Shown one piece after another: positions 33,418 through 45,899 of a stretch of DNA of 64,000 bases. The notes under the pieces were generated by a model that saw only the letters and a program-made list of their open reading frames with translations, had not been told where the DNA came from and searched no databases. The stretch lies in NCBI GenBank assembly GCA_036245805.1, contig BTRK01000002.1, positions 4,832,689 to 4,896,688 of the forward strand, written 5' to 3'. The translations under genes were made by a program, and so were the position numbers. Numbering within the stretch: the first letter of the stretch is position 1; the number at the start of each line of letters is the position of its first letter. The stretch is from Pristionchus mayeri. Lineage: Eukaryota > Nematoda > Chromadorea > Rhabditida > Neodiplogasteridae.

Positions 33418-34507
33418 CGAATGGGAACAATATTTCTTAACGATAAGTAATGAATGTATTGCCATTTGAGCATTCCCCTGTGCGCTACAAAACTAACGAC
33501 TAACAATAAGGTACAAATTATTGTCATTACAGAGATTTCGCAAGAATTAAATAAGACCGTTAAAGGGGGATCATGAACCATATTGGAGTATTGACGTTCC
33601 ACAGAAAGAGTTTACATGTTTATGGTAAGAATTGTAAAATAGTGAGAGCGCTTTTGATATTGAACCGATTTTCCGGGGGGCGGACATTTGCGTAACGGAA
33701 CGCCGTTCGATCGGAATTTGAGCTAGCAAAATGGGCGTTATTTCATTGTAACCATTGTATGCTCCCCTACAATTACATATATAAATCTTGTTGATAGGCG
33801 ATCATGAGTTTCACTCGTCACCAGCGATCGGGGGTTCATGGTCCAAAAATAAGAATTTGAGCAGAAAATAATGATTAGACAACCACAGAGTACTGTAACC
33901 AATCGATATTCCAGTACTTCAGTAACTACTGTATTTCACACACTGGTTACAATAAAACAACTCCCAAGTTGCTAGGTCAACTTCCCATCGAACTGCGCTC
34001 CGTTTCGCAAATGGTCGTTGCGCAAATTTCCCAAAATAACTGATTTACCCCATTTAGTCATAGAGTCATAGGTTTACACATCGTCTCATATCCAGTATAG
34101 CTTATCATGATAAGCATATATTCGTTTTGAGTATGTTCGATGAAGGAAGTAAAACCCTGCAACGTTTACATCTTTGATTTTCCACTCTCTCATCCCTTAG
34201 TCTCTCAGTTCCAATGAAACCTCTTTGCTTCAATGACAGTCTCTCTGAAGTCTCTCTGTTTCAATGAAATCGTATAGTCGGGAAGGACACGTTGCTCGAG
34301 GCCTCATCTTCCTCCTTTTACGTTCTTCCCCTCCAAGGAGACCTTTCCCGTATCCACGGGGGTGGGCTCGTAGAGTCGTCAGTGTCAGGGAGGATATTGC
34401 CCCCATAAAGCGGAGAGGAGTCAGCCCCCCTCTCATTCTCTATCCCTCATCCAGAGAAAACCGCATTCTTCTTTCTTCTGACTGTACCCCATCATTGACT
34501 GCAGTAC

Positions 34508-36360
34508 ATGTTGATTTCATTAGTTCTCATCTTTGCCTTAGGGCTCGATGAGGTAAGTCTCCGCCCTATTGTTCACAAAAATGAGAAATCTGCAGGGCAG
34601 AGCGATATGCTTTCGAAATCAGTCATCCCGTGTGAAAAGAAACAAAGTCGGTCGTCCAGCTGCATTCGATGATTACCCACAGCGTGTCAGGGAGGGGAAA
34701 AAAGCTCATTTGCGTGGCAGATCCAATCCCCCTCATTCCCGGATTAACGAGAGGAAGAAGCGGCGTCGAAAGCAGTTTTTTCGTCTATTTGTGCGCGCTG
34801 CTACTAAACGAGTCCGAAATCGAAAAATCGAAAAACTACAGAATGTGCGAAAAGTCTTTATGCAACTTTGTGGACAAACGCCATGTCGATAGCTTCACTC
34901 TCCTTCGAGGAGTTCTCTCTGAAGTGCCAAAAACAGCTGTTTTTGGCTGATTTTGTGGTATTTTTTAATGCTGTTGCCGAATGAGATCGAAATCGGAAAA
35001 TCGAAGAACTACAAATTGTGGAGAAAGTATTTAGGTAATTTTCTGCACAAACGCCATATCGATAGCATAACTCTCCTCTGAGGAGTTCTAATTTGAATGG
35101 GCCGAACTGATGTTTTTAAGCCATTTCAATGCCTTTTAAAGCGTGTAAAAATCAAAGCAGAAGAACCAATTCTGTTTCTCGTTTGATTAGATATCGTTTT
35201 AACTATGTTTCAGCGGCCATTAACGATCGTTTCTTTCTTATTTTCTCAAACTTTCGGTGATATCGAAGATTTCAAATATGTTTCGCAATATCGATAATAT
35301 ATTTGGCCCACTATTTTCAAAATTAGGGATGACTTTTCATCAACCGACTCTAGAGTCGATAATGAGACACAGTGAAAGGGTGAGTTAGATCGTAAAATAG
35401 ATCTGCCACGGAAATGAACTTTCATCCCCCCTCTGACACACTGTGTTACCACTGCAAGATAATGTGTGCGGAGATGGCTGAGGTAATCTTTAGAATTCAA
35501 AAAAAACTGTATCTTTATTCTTCCCTCTCTATCGCGTGGTCGAGCAACTAGGGGGAATATTGAATGAAAATACTAACCGAAATTGCGAGCTCTACTTTAA
35601 ATATTAATGGATTTGCAGTGTCTGGCGTATATCTTCACCGAATATGAGTGTTTTCTGCTTAGCTCGACGTATGATGACAACACTTCTTGCATGTTACCTT
35701 ACTATGAATGGGTTAAGAAGACCGAGGATTCCGACTGTCCGGCTAGCGGTTAGCTACGTAATCGAAAAAGCCCGATATTCTCTTCCAGATTACTTCGCGC
35801 AGCCTAATATCGACGATGACTATATGCTCAATCCTGCACTTTCAACTTCAGAGAATTATGGAGTAACACTCAACGTAGATTCAGTATGTTCAATAAGTGA
35901 ATCGATCATTGAGTGGGTTGATCACATTTTAAGTGGTTTTCAAATTATATTTGAGCGTCCTTCGCCCTGACAATTCTCATCTGGTAAAGGGTCAACGCGG
36001 AAATGTTGTAATATGGAATGGCGCACTCGGTTCATGGATCCACATCATTAAAACCAAACAGCTTCCCGAAAAAATTGGCTTGTTTCAATCAAAACGAATA
36101 ATTATTGTATCCGATATTATAAGACAGGAACATCACATCGTACATCAGAGGAGCACGTTGCTATACGATCGATATAAATCAGTTCACAGGCTTTAGATCG
36201 CATAAATTTATGTAAAATCATTCGTATTTCAGATGTGGCGAATTGCGGTGGAAATATACCTACTCCGGAAAACCCTAAGCTTCTACCAGGAGACCAGATT
36301 GCGGGCCCGATACTGAAATACGGACAATGGAAACCCTGTGCTGCTAATACCCTGGGGTAA
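34508..36360 (+). pseudogene. Secreted PAN/CW-like cysteine-rich protein A, transposon-split
   Basis: Exon 1, 34508-34552, a 15-residue signal-peptide start ending FALGLDE before GTAAGT. Exon 2, 34596-34677, GRAICFRNQSS...KVGRPAAFDDY, interrupted by a transposon, resuming at 35451-35482 as HCKIMCAEMAE. Exon 3, 35619-35748, CLAYIFTEYECFLLSSTYDD...PYYEWVKK. Exon 4, 35789-35916, ending VCSISESIIEW. Exon 5, about 35961-36110, RPDNSHLVKG...GSWIHI. Exon 6, 36233-36360, NCGGNIPTPEN...YGQWKPC, stop. The spacing VGRPA-D-C-x3-C-x-CLAY-x-ECFLL resembles nematode PAN_3/CW domains, so an extracellular adhesion-type role is inferred. The exon 4-5 junction is out of phase as drawn. Gene B has the same exon plan. 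The 768-bp insertion introduces stops, so the gene is probably dead. Confidence 0.65.
34678..35445. mobile_element. 768-bp TIR element inserted in gene A exon 2
   Basis: Terminal inverted repeats cacagygtgtcagrgrgggg extend about 50 bp (to a ggcagatc block). Five bases, ttacc, are duplicated at 34673-34677 and 35446-35450. Removing one ttacc and the element restores an open, homologous exon. No transposase; superfamily unknown. Confidence 0.8.
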
Positions 36361-36411
36361 AGTGTGATAGATTCATACATTAAAAGTGTGATAGATGTAT
36401 TTTATATTACT

Positions 36412-36609
36412 AGTCCGGCTGCTCTCCGCCTTCGGTGGGGGCCCCGTCCTAGCGGAGTAGGTTTCGCAATCACTCGTTTCGCAACTTGTTGATCTCTCCC
36501 TCCACATTTCGTAATCGTTTCGCAACCTTTCGCTCTCCTCATTTCGCAACTGTTTCGCAATCCGGGCAGACTCACACACACTGCGCTTTATATATAGTAT
36601 ATTATAGGG
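36412..36609 (-). mobile_element. Possible short Helitron-like element
   Basis: Read on the minus strand, the 3' end has ctccgc...gcggag as a hairpin, then about 10 nt, then ctag followed by t, as in Helitron 3' ends. The opposite end is the AT-rich cctataatatactatata, as often seen at Helitron 5' ends. Both are weak signals. Confidence 0.3.
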
Positions 36610-37389
36610 TCACAACAGAAGAACGTCCCTCCTTGGCGACAGTGAGTTGGGACAGTGCATTCGTATCGTGTATCGACGGATCGTGGGTAGTGTCCAATAA
36701 TCCTGATTTGTCGGCTTTCACAGTTCTTAGTGCAGTGTGCATTGAGATTCCTTGAGAATCCCCTTTTACTGTTCATTAATTTTTAGCAATGCCATTTTAT
36801 ACACGTTTTTCATCAGGATAGCGTGTAAAATATATATATAATTTTCACGTACGATCTCTGTGCACTTGTTACCGGATAAAATGTTGTATATTCCCTTTCT
36901 GGACAATCGTGCATGTGCTAAGTTTCAATGTTGATGTTGTTCAATCTCATCATATTATCCATTTCCTTTTATCAACAGCTCATATAAAGGACATATAGTA
37001 TTTCGAGAAATAGTTTGGAACATTTGTGACACAACTCAATAATATGTTCTGCTTGTGTAATAAAGCGTCCTTCCAAACCCTTTCAAATACGGGAACGCGC
37101 TGCGGTTGCGTTGCAAAAGTTTGGCGTCTCGAATAAGAAGACCCCACAGTCGTATCTTCCTTAATTTGCGTCCATTCACCACTTTTTCAATTCGCGCTTT
37201 ATCTTGTTATGCCATCTCGGGAATATGCTCGTATTGCAAGCTCGCCCCCATCAAACTTTTACCAATACAATCCGATTTACAAGCATTACTCAAACCTCGT
37301 TCTCCCTCAAATCTATCAATCGTTCTGTAGCTGGTTTAATCCGATTTGCGAGCTATTGTGATAATCATCTTTAATACGATTCGTTCAGG
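36610..37389. other. Intergenic, no gene seen
   Basis: Runs from the candidate Helitron to the F-box start codon. No supported exon or RNA gene. Presumably includes the F-box promoter. Confidence 0.4.
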
Positions 37390-38722
37390 ATGGATGCCCC
37401 TCTCACAAAGAAGTCTCGTTCATCTGACACAGAAGATCCACAGATCCCCATCCTTCCTGATGATATTATCAAACTTATAATCGGCGAATTGCCGACTATT
37501 GATCGAATTCCACTCATGCAAGTGTCGAAAAGAATCTACACTCTTGATCTGGCAGTGGGGAAGAGACGATTCCACGTAATTAATGCAGACCTGGTCAGAT
37601 ATTTTCAAACGAATACAATACAGCATCGTCGGAAAGTATTCGGCAGCTTATTCTTTTAGTTATAGTTGTTGATCCACTGCATGTTTTTCGCTAAAAATTT
37701 TACTAATAAATGCAAATCTAATGGGCAACAATCTACTGTAATTGCGAGCTTATGCAAGTTTCTCACTCTTGCGTAGTGATGACGCAATCACTCACCACTT
37801 TTTCGAAAAATCATATTTCTTATACGAAAATTTCCCACCGCTCAAAGGTATTAATACATTCACTAAGACTACCTAGAAAACAATTTTCAAGTTGCTGCGA
37901 GCTTGCATCTCGTTGCTGCTGCTGCTGCTGCAAGTTTGAGGCTGAAAACGCATAACTCGGCTTCTAGGGAAGCTAGGAACTCGTCCGAAACACGAAACTG
38001 ATCATAATCATGACCCTAGACGATCCTGAAAGTCTACGGACGCGCGCCGCAATCGAAAGGTACGCTATCTATTCGCGTCACTCTATCACCACTCTCTCGT
38101 TGTGTAGGGAAATGACGTGCGCGCGAACGGAGCGCGCGTCCGTAGATCGTTCGCTACGGCCCGGAGAGTGATGATAGGTCTACCAAAAGTTGGGAGTCGA
38201 TTCTTTGATGGTTTTTACAACTTCCTGCCCATGAGCCACATTTTATGCTAATGATCTCTTGAAATTGTAAGCGCCCAGAGTCAGGTCATCAGAAAAAGTG
38301 AATTTTCGTGCCGTGAGGGCAAATGAAGGCCGATCGATGCAAAACTTTCAGGATCGTCTAGGGTCATGATTATCATCAGTTTCGTACTGCTGAGTTATGC
38401 GTTTTCAGCCTCAAACTTGCAGCAACTGCAGCAACGAGATGCAAGCTCGCAGCAACTTGAAAATTGTTTTCTAGGTAGTCTTAGTGAATGTTTTAATACC
38501 CAAGAAATTTGAGCGGTGGGGAACCCTATTAGATTCCCTATTAGATTTGCTTTTACCCTATTAGATTTGCTTTTACTAGTCCATTTTTTGCGAAACACAT
38601 GCAGTGGTTCAAAAACTATGACTAAAATAATTAGCTGCCGAATACTTTCCGGCGATACTGTATGTCTAAATCTTATTACAGAACCAATACAACTTTATTA
38701 TATCACACAACCCCGCGTAACG
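37390..38722 (+). pseudogene. F-box protein gene split by a transposon
   Basis: ATG at 37390. The first 78 codons include ILPDDIIKLIIGELP, then DRIPLMQVSKR, a standard F-box (LPxD-I-LP---R---VSK) that would bind Skp1 in an SCF ubiquitin ligase. At 37621 a TA-flanked foldback element interrupts the frame and a stop follows at 37657. Beyond the element (from 38663) the frame reopens as CLNLITEPIQLYY and stops at about 38722. The uninterrupted product would be about 98 residues, short for an F-box protein, so it may already have been partial. Confidence 0.65.
37621..38660. mobile_element. 1,040-bp foldback element (Tc/mariner-like ends)
   Basis: Ends acagyatcgycggaaag followed by tattcggcagc, inverted at both termini, with TA at 37619-37620 and 38661-38662. 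The pairing continues inwards through cactgcatg, the gttgctgcgagcttgcatct block and gatcctgaaag, and a central cggacgcgcg palindrome. A ctg trinucleotide run lies in the left arm (about 37913-37930). Confidence 0.8.
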
Positions 38723-38916
38723 TAGCGACCGAAGGTCGCTAGTTTATTTTTCCAACAGTTTAGAAAACTCTTTTTTAACTTTTTTGTATACAACCCTCAT
38801 GGTTTATTTTTTAACCGGGATACAGATGTTGATGATGATCTATATTATAGCTAATATTCTATCTAACATAACAAAAACAGGTAAAGATAATGTGGACGTA
38901 TTGATGCAACACTTAC

Positions 38917-41895
38917 CTTTAGGTCACAGAATCCGAATGGGTTTCCTCCGTATCTTATTCTGCAGCCTTCGAAGCGTAACGTAAAGTCGTTGATCATCTT
39001 CTCGTTTATCTTATCGATTTCGTCTAAGTTGTATTATTTTTTACAACAATAAAATAACCAACCTTGAGTGAGGACTGTATTATTAATGTCGATCTTCAGT
39101 GGGCTTATATTTGCTGGAAAATGCAATATTTATAGGAAATTGATAAAAGGAAAATTGATATAGGGAGTAAATAGTTGATTAGCTAATTGATTGATACGGT
39201 ATGCAATGAGCTTGAAATGAGGCCTAACATCAAGTCAAATTATTCGAAAAGAGATACCCAAAAAATAACTGAAAATTCCTGACTTTCCTGCTCCGAATCC
39301 TGCTCCAGCTAAATATGCGTGCCCACGCAGATGACTAATAGTGTGGCAATATACAACCCGGAAACTAACACAATCGTAGAATTAATAGAAAGTGTTGGAT
39401 ATCTGAAAACAAGTTGAAAACACCTCTATCTGAAGGTCAGGTGAATTTCAAGTTTCAGAAATTTGAAACGAACCGTTTCTCATATCTGCAATGGCAGACA
39501 ACAGCGATCAGGAAACATGTGATCATTGCCGCCAGCTTCACTGAAAAATAATTATATCAGCTTGCAAGACAACATCTATTTAAGATGAATTAGGAAATAA
39601 ATGCTGATGATACAAAACAAAATATGGCGATTACAATGCCAGGCTTCGATATCGAAGATGTCTAGTACGCAAACAACAGGCCAGTGAATCAGGTAGAGAC
39701 TGTAAGAGGAGTCCCCTGAAACGAGTTGTGAAGATTACCAAAACAACAGTTACAATGTTTTAATATTTATATTGCATTACGCTTACCTATCACTTGAAGC
39801 GATTCATGGCACAGTAACACAGAATTTGAACGAATTGCCAGTAGTAGCGCTGGGCAGAATGTGGTGTAAAACCTCAGTGTACCTTCCTCGAAAAAGTACG
39901 TTTTGTGACTGGTGCAATTCGCCTACCCACTCGCTGGTATAGAGTACGGCTGCAGTTGCAATCACTGCGAAGGAGAGTGGAATACCTGAAAAGCGTAGTG
40001 TCCTTATTCAATACACCAATGGCATTTATCGAGGACATTATGAAGAATATTTAGTATATTTAGTACTAATAAGATTCAGCTTGTACTGATGTGTATCGGG
40101 TGAACTAGACTAGGGGAGGATACGACTTTATAAAGTTAATAATCTCGATGGAAGGAGAGAGACTGGCGCTAGTTGTTCGTCCACTACTGCCAGCTGGCAA
40201 AGGCTGAGATTGGGTAGTGAGAAATACCATAGCATCACTTTGTTTGTTTCGAGGTCACATAATATCTGGTAGTGCCTAAGACAGTGCGAACAAAATCAAA
40301 TTTAAAAAGAAAATGCTGTTGATGTATAACATTCTCAATGTGGAAAGATTAATGATTGGAAGACGAACTTAGAGCCATCATTGGCGAGGTGAAATCCTTG
40401 TACTGGTGGTTCTCTTTATCATTCCCAGTGAGCGTCCTCGGTTCATATAGCACCTGGAATAATCATCAAGGCCACTTACGAATATTTCGTTTTCAAATGA
40501 ATTTAAATGCAAGCAATCGGTACCAAATCATCGCGCCAAACAGAAACTGCCACAGCCTGCAATAATCTTATCAAAAATAAATTATTATCGAATACTGAAC
40601 GAGTTCGTAATTCGGCTAGTTGCATATTCATTCTACGCTAACGACCGGTCGAGCGATGATAGAGCGTCTAGTGCGAAATGTTTTTTTAACGATTTTCTCG
40701 CCTAGCTAGGATGGAGTCGAATGTCTCTTGCGGGTCGCTCAGAAGCGAGAAGGTGAATGAAACTGCAGTAATTACTGTCATGTATGTGAAACAGATGAAG
40801 GCTCTGTCGGTGTTCGGCTGCAAGTAATAATTGAACTTTGGATTGGCACGTACCGGGGTCATTGCCTTCCCCTCTCATGTCCCATCCCTTGAGGGAGGTA
40901 TGGATACTAGCCATTTGGAAGAGCGCGGATTTGGTGTACAATATAATGATATATTAATAATGAAGTAATCACTTTGAACAGATGAAGTAGCAGGGGCGCC
41001 AGAAGATAGAACTGAATCTCGACACAGAGCGACCAGAAATGTGTGAAGAAATCGTCCGAGTTTTCTAACTGGAAACTCGTCTTTGCAAGAGAATTATAAA
41101 ATTTATCTGACTGCTTGGAAGTAATCCTCATCGATGTCGGAAGTTTGGAGGTTCTTTACGAAAAACATTGAATACAGAGCCGATCTTGAAATGATGGCAA
41201 TAATTACCGATTCAAATAACGTCCTCACTTCATTCCATTTGAAAACTCATATCCTGTTTGGAGGGATGCATTTGCGATTACGCATAGCAAAACTACCTGA
41301 AATATTTATGGATGAATAGTATAGGGGGTCACACGGACACATCGCATCCGATAACAATCGGGTGAATTTTGCAAGATGCAGCTATGAAGGCACTAGGTCG
41401 GATGAATTTAAAAAATATTTTCAGAAAACATTCGCATACTTACAAAGATCATTCGTTTAAAAACTGTGGAGAAGGGTACTTGTTTGGTTATCACACGGTG
41501 AGATCATCCGACGGTTATCATCCGGTCCATCACCGGAATGAAACGAGCATGGAATCACTCACCATAATCGAGAGGGGTAGTATTCTCCTGAATCTCTTGA
41601 AGTAGAAAGTGCAGTAGGTGGAGAGAGTAGTGGGTCGTCCCTCTAGCACAAGGGCGATCAAGAACCGGGAGAGCACAAAGAAGCTGCAAATAAAGGAATA
41701 CAAACCAAAGGAGAAAATCAGAAAATCCAATGGAAAAAAGTCAGATAATGTGCATTTGCGGGGTTAAATTAAGGAGACTGAGAAACGGAAAAAACTTAAA
41801 TTAATGTACACATCCACTCCCAGATAGCCGAAGGGAAGAAGTGATGGGAAGAAGTGGAAGAGCACCACGGATATCACCGCCCAGGCCCGCAATCC
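38917..41895 (-). pseudogene. OAC-type acyltransferase, membrane half
   Basis: Minus-strand exons of a nematode acyltransferase-3 (OAC) protein, predicted to acylate a lipid or small molecule in the membrane. Order: 41810-41895 GLRAWAVISVVLFHFFP...GYLGVD; 41563-41683 FFVLSRFLIALVLEG...FKRFRRILPL; about 41110-41185 DIDEDYFQAV; about 40970-41085 DDFFTHFWSLCVEIQFYLL; about 40690-40830; about 40495-40560 LWQFLFGAMIW; about 39880-39985; about 39660-39730 GDSSYSLYLIHWP; 39478-39540; about 39310-39400; down to 38917 RFEGCRIRYGG...GFCDLK with a GTAAGT donor. Several catalytic-core motifs are present (hFWSL-vEiQFYL, SYSlYLiHWP). The normally invariant G of FFVLSGF is R. No SGNH exons follow; 38.9 kb runs into the Helitron-like end and the F-box foldback. 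First exon with the start codon not found. A MITE end lies near 41386. Confidence 0.7.
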
Positions 41896-41999
41896 CTGAG
41901 GTTTTCGAAATATTTTATATTTAAATGCATAACACGTGTATCACGAGTCAGTGGATCAAAACTGATTGCCTCGGGAACAATTTCGAAAAATGTGTTCCA

Positions 42000-44400
42000 G
42001 ATTTAGCTCGCAATATAGTGGGAGAATACCCCAGCAGTAAGATGTCGAAAAATGTAGGGCATTGGTTCAAGAGCCGTCAATTAGGAATTATCCGGTTTTG
42101 CAGCCGGCTCCTCTGTATTTCAGCTCCCAGATGAGCTAGAACGCCGTTTTTGAGCTTAAAATGTGCGGAAAATTATTTCCAACAACTTTTACATTGAAAC
42201 CTTGGTTGTACCGATATAAGTTGAGATGTTAGCAGCGAAAAAGTATAATTGAGGTCAATAAAAAAAAATTTTCACCCTTATGCTGAGAAAAACTACAGAT
42301 TTTTTTTGCTTATTGATGGAGAATATGTCAATATCTATCCATAAAAAATGGGGTCGAGGTAATCATCCTACCCCTTTTGATTGAAAATTTCGGTCAAATG
42401 TGAGATTTTGACGAACCTAAACTTTATTTTCGATAAATTGACTTCCGAATTGAATCCTAAATAACACAATTTGTTATTTTTGAAGTACTGATTCAGTGGT
42501 AGTTAAATGGCGTGGAAACATTGCAGGATCGACGGGTTCGGAAAAATCGGTTTTCGACACCTCGATTTTTCTCAAATTTGGGCACACCATTCATACAAAT
42601 TATGAGAAAGCATCCCTCAGCTCACTATGGAAACAAAAATATGCACCGTTATTTGTAAGAAATTTTGCAAATGGTCAGTTCATATCCTTTCCAAACTCAA
42701 AATTTCGTTGCTCAAATATGCGAGAGGAAAGTGCATCTATTAATGATGAGGGATGGGAGTGGATTCGTGTTGATCGATCCATCGTTCATGTGCTCTCTTG
42801 CAAATCAGACAGATCGAGAGAGTGTGTGTCAAAATAGGCGAGCACTAGCTTATTTGCCATTGCTAGAGGGATTATTCTCACTCTCATTGGATTGATCGAA
42901 GATTACGGAGAGATTTAATGATGTGGTCGAAATAATAAAGTGCACCTCGTTTGAGCGCGAGAAGAGTACCATAAACAACAAATCGGTCTGACAGTTATTA
43001 TGGTTTCCAGTTCGTATGTTATCCTAGAATACGTATCCTAGAATGCCAACCAATGTATGACCCATAATTCTAATACGAGGATAAACCTCAACAAGGAACG
43101 ATGAAATATGTCGGCTTACACGTACCATCATTGGTTTGAAACAACAATTACGGAGGAATTTAATACATTGCTTGAGCTGAAGTGTGCATCTCATGTGGAT
43201 ATGAGAACATATGAAATCTTCACATTTCAGCTACCGCATGATAGATATGAACGAATCTGGAACTTTCAAATTCTTTCAAACCTGTGCTGAGCGTTAGATT
43301 CAATTTTTTAGTAGATATTTATCCTGCGGTCAGGTACAAGTCCTTAATGAGGATAGCTTTGATGGGGAGGGGATTGAGGTCTTCAATCTCGGAACATCGA
43401 ACGGAAAAAATGATTAGTTATTCGTAGGCTTCTGGTCATTGGTCCTCCCGTTAAAGTGTGCCAAGTAGGCTCTTCGGGCTGCCCAAACTGTCGGGAGAAT
43501 ATTACTCAAACGGTTACGATCGTCTGTTTGTCAGTCACGCTCTTTTCTCCGAATACCGCGCAATTTTAAAAAAAATCAGGTTTCGTGATTATTTTTTCAA
43601 TTTGATTTCTTACTAATTTTTCATTTTTGCATTAAGTTTTTCAGATATGAGGTAATTTTTGACAGTGTAGATTTGCTAGAACGATGACAAAAACGACACA
43701 AACATCAATTAAAAAATTGATGAAGTCAAAAGCACGGGGGGACCGGTTACGGAAATTTAATTATTATTTCCTGCTTTTGTCAAAGCTTATATTTCTAACA
43801 ATAGTTCACCGTTAAAAAACAACCCATTATTTAGTATGCATTATACAAGTCATCAGCAAAATCCAAAACAAGATCATTTGTGGGCACACCAGTGACATAA
43901 AATATACGCATTCTTACACTGTAAAAGTGTCATGCGCAAAAAAAATCCTCACATTGTGACTTTTATGAACATTTTTCCGCGCTGGAATGCATTGGAATCC
44001 AAAGGAAATGGCAGCATTGTCCCCCCCCCCTTTAAGCTGGCTTGAGAACACAATTATATTTCACGATGGTTTTATGTTATTTCCGGCGTCGATTGAGGTG
44101 AATCATGCATATGGAGATGAATTAGAGTACATGTCCCGCTGTAGATAATTGAGTAATGCTCGGAGTCATATTCGAAGTATCACGTGCGAAAACATCTATT
44201 GAATTGAAGTACGCCCACACGGAATCTCCATTGTGTCCATGCAGTATTTTTCTCAAAAATAGAATATATCGAGCTACTATGTAGTCGCGTACTCCTTGTA
44301 CTCGAGTTCTCTTTGGCAATTGTTAAAACCCAAGATATCTTTCCTTTCTCTGATATATGTCACTCAATCATCTTTAGTTGTTTATCTAAAAGTATCCATT
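42000..44400. other. No confident gene
   Basis: AT-rich sequence. The frames at 42496-42837 and 43108-43290 have no recognisable domain or splice support. A poly-C run sits near 44023. Confidence 0.4.
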
Positions 44401-44530
44401 ACATAGTATATTTGAAGTCGTGATGGAAGGAAATATCCTCCCTTTCGTTTTCGTACTCTCTGTCGTTATCTAGGGACATCTTCTGCAAAACAGCTAGTGC
44501 CATGACAGATATGACTTTTTTGAACGATCC

Positions 44531-45899
44531 ATGAACGGTTCTTGCGAAGCCGCTGTGCAATTCTACGGTTCCGCCGGTCTCACTGTAGTGGAGTGGTTTC
44601 ACGTACGTTTCTTTCTAAAGTTATTTAAAAATATACCGCGGTCTCTACAATTATATTCCAATCTAGACCGATTGATGGTGTGCAAAAATAAAAATTCATT
44701 GCGTCATTTCTCTAACTTTATATATTTTAACAAATTCCTTACATTTCTGGCACTCGCTTCTATTGCTGCAATAATGTTGTGTGTTTGCACCGCACTCAAG
44801 TATGTGCGCAAATCGATTTTCGAATCCTCCACTGAGTTATGCATCGATTGTTTTCTAAAGCAACTAATGATTTTAAAAATTTGTAACTGGTCTATTCCTA
44901 CTTATTTTTCCCTACGCAGTCCATTCTTGCCCAAGATGCATGTTAGTAGTCATAATTCAGTGGTTGGTGGGAACCTTGAAGTGAACCTTTATTCATTTTT
45001 AGGAACTCATTTTCGCACTGTTCCTTCTTTGCATAATCAATTCTGCACCTTTTATTGTGGTGGTTCAACGCGAAATTGCTGAGAAAAGAGTGAGTTGGAA
45101 CATTCGATTAACATATTCTCAGAATTGTCTAGTTATTCTTCGCTTTACTGTGAACATTTCAAATGGACTTATCCACTGTTATTCGTCACAACCTGCTGTA
45201 ACGATTCAAAAATTTTGAATTTCTGGTTTTCCAGAATATTTTTATTTCAGAAGAGAGGAATTCAATTTGAAGAAAACCTTCCACCGAAAGCAGTCAATTT
45301 TCGCCATCAAGCAGCTGCTTCCCGTCACTTTCATGCACTTAGTGGCCTACATAATAACACTGAGTGAATATCTTTGCTGTTACACTACGAGTGGTGCACA
45401 ATTTGTAATGGTAGTCATCTTCGCTCCGCTAAATTTTACAATCGGTTGAGGGGGGAGGGGGTTAAGTGAACATACTATCGCCCGAATTTTGAACCTTACA
45501 TTTAATTATTGGTGCATTTCAGTTGCAAACTTCCTTTCTACTACGCTTGGCAAGGTTCTTTCTAAGGCGGATTTCCTATTTCTCAACACTGCTATCAATG
45601 TGAGTCTTGATTTGTGGAATACATATCGATGGGAAAAGGGTTTGAAAAGGGATACCGGTGGTAGACGTCCAACGTGACCGACCTAGGAGCATGAGTCTAA
45701 GCTAAGCCTAAGCATTCTAAGCATTCTAGCCTAAGCATTCTATTGCAAGTTTCAGATGGTCCCCTACTATTGTCTACTCGCGCCTCTCATCATAATCGTG
45801 CTCATTCGACGAGAAAGATCCGAACGAAGCAGCGTTGTAAGGGGAATCATCGCCAATCAAGTAGGAGACGCGAGCGGTGATGTGAGCATATTTTTCTAA
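44531..45899 (+). CDS. Nematode serpentine receptor (Sra/Srb-like superfamily)
   Basis: Exon 1, 44531-44602, MNGSCEAAVQ...VEWFH. Exon about 44667-44799 with TM1 KFLTFLALASIAAIMLCV. Exon 44920-44962 (loop). Exon 45003-45089, ELIFALFLLCIINSAPF. Exon about 45261-45404, EEFNLKKTFHRKQSI then KQLLPVTFMHLVAY. Exon 45523-45599, ANFLSTTLGKVLSKADF. Exon 45756-45899, MVPYYCLLAPLIIIVLIRR..., stop. The KqLlPv-f-H and P-YY-LAP-I motifs fit TM6 and TM7 of nematode chemoreceptors. The membrane protein would act in sensory neurons. Splice phase fits at 44799/44920 and 44962/45003 but not at three other junctions, so the model is incomplete or the gene is damaged. Confidence 0.55.

Larger units (their letters stand above)
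28679..35431. repeat. Right arm of large inverted duplication
   Basis: Mirror image of 1-6752. Here the outer end is visible beyond the position that pairs with base 1: sequence continues through the end of a transposon into the remaining exons of gene A. The arms are separated by about 22 kb of mostly single-copy DNA. Near identity implies a recent duplication, ongoing gene conversion, or an assembly error. Confidence 0.95.

Noticed and set aside
38720..38745. Second Helitron 3' end (gcgaccgaaggtcgctagt)
   Set aside because: Hairpin and ctag overlap rather than being spaced about 10 nt apart, and no matching 5' end was found.
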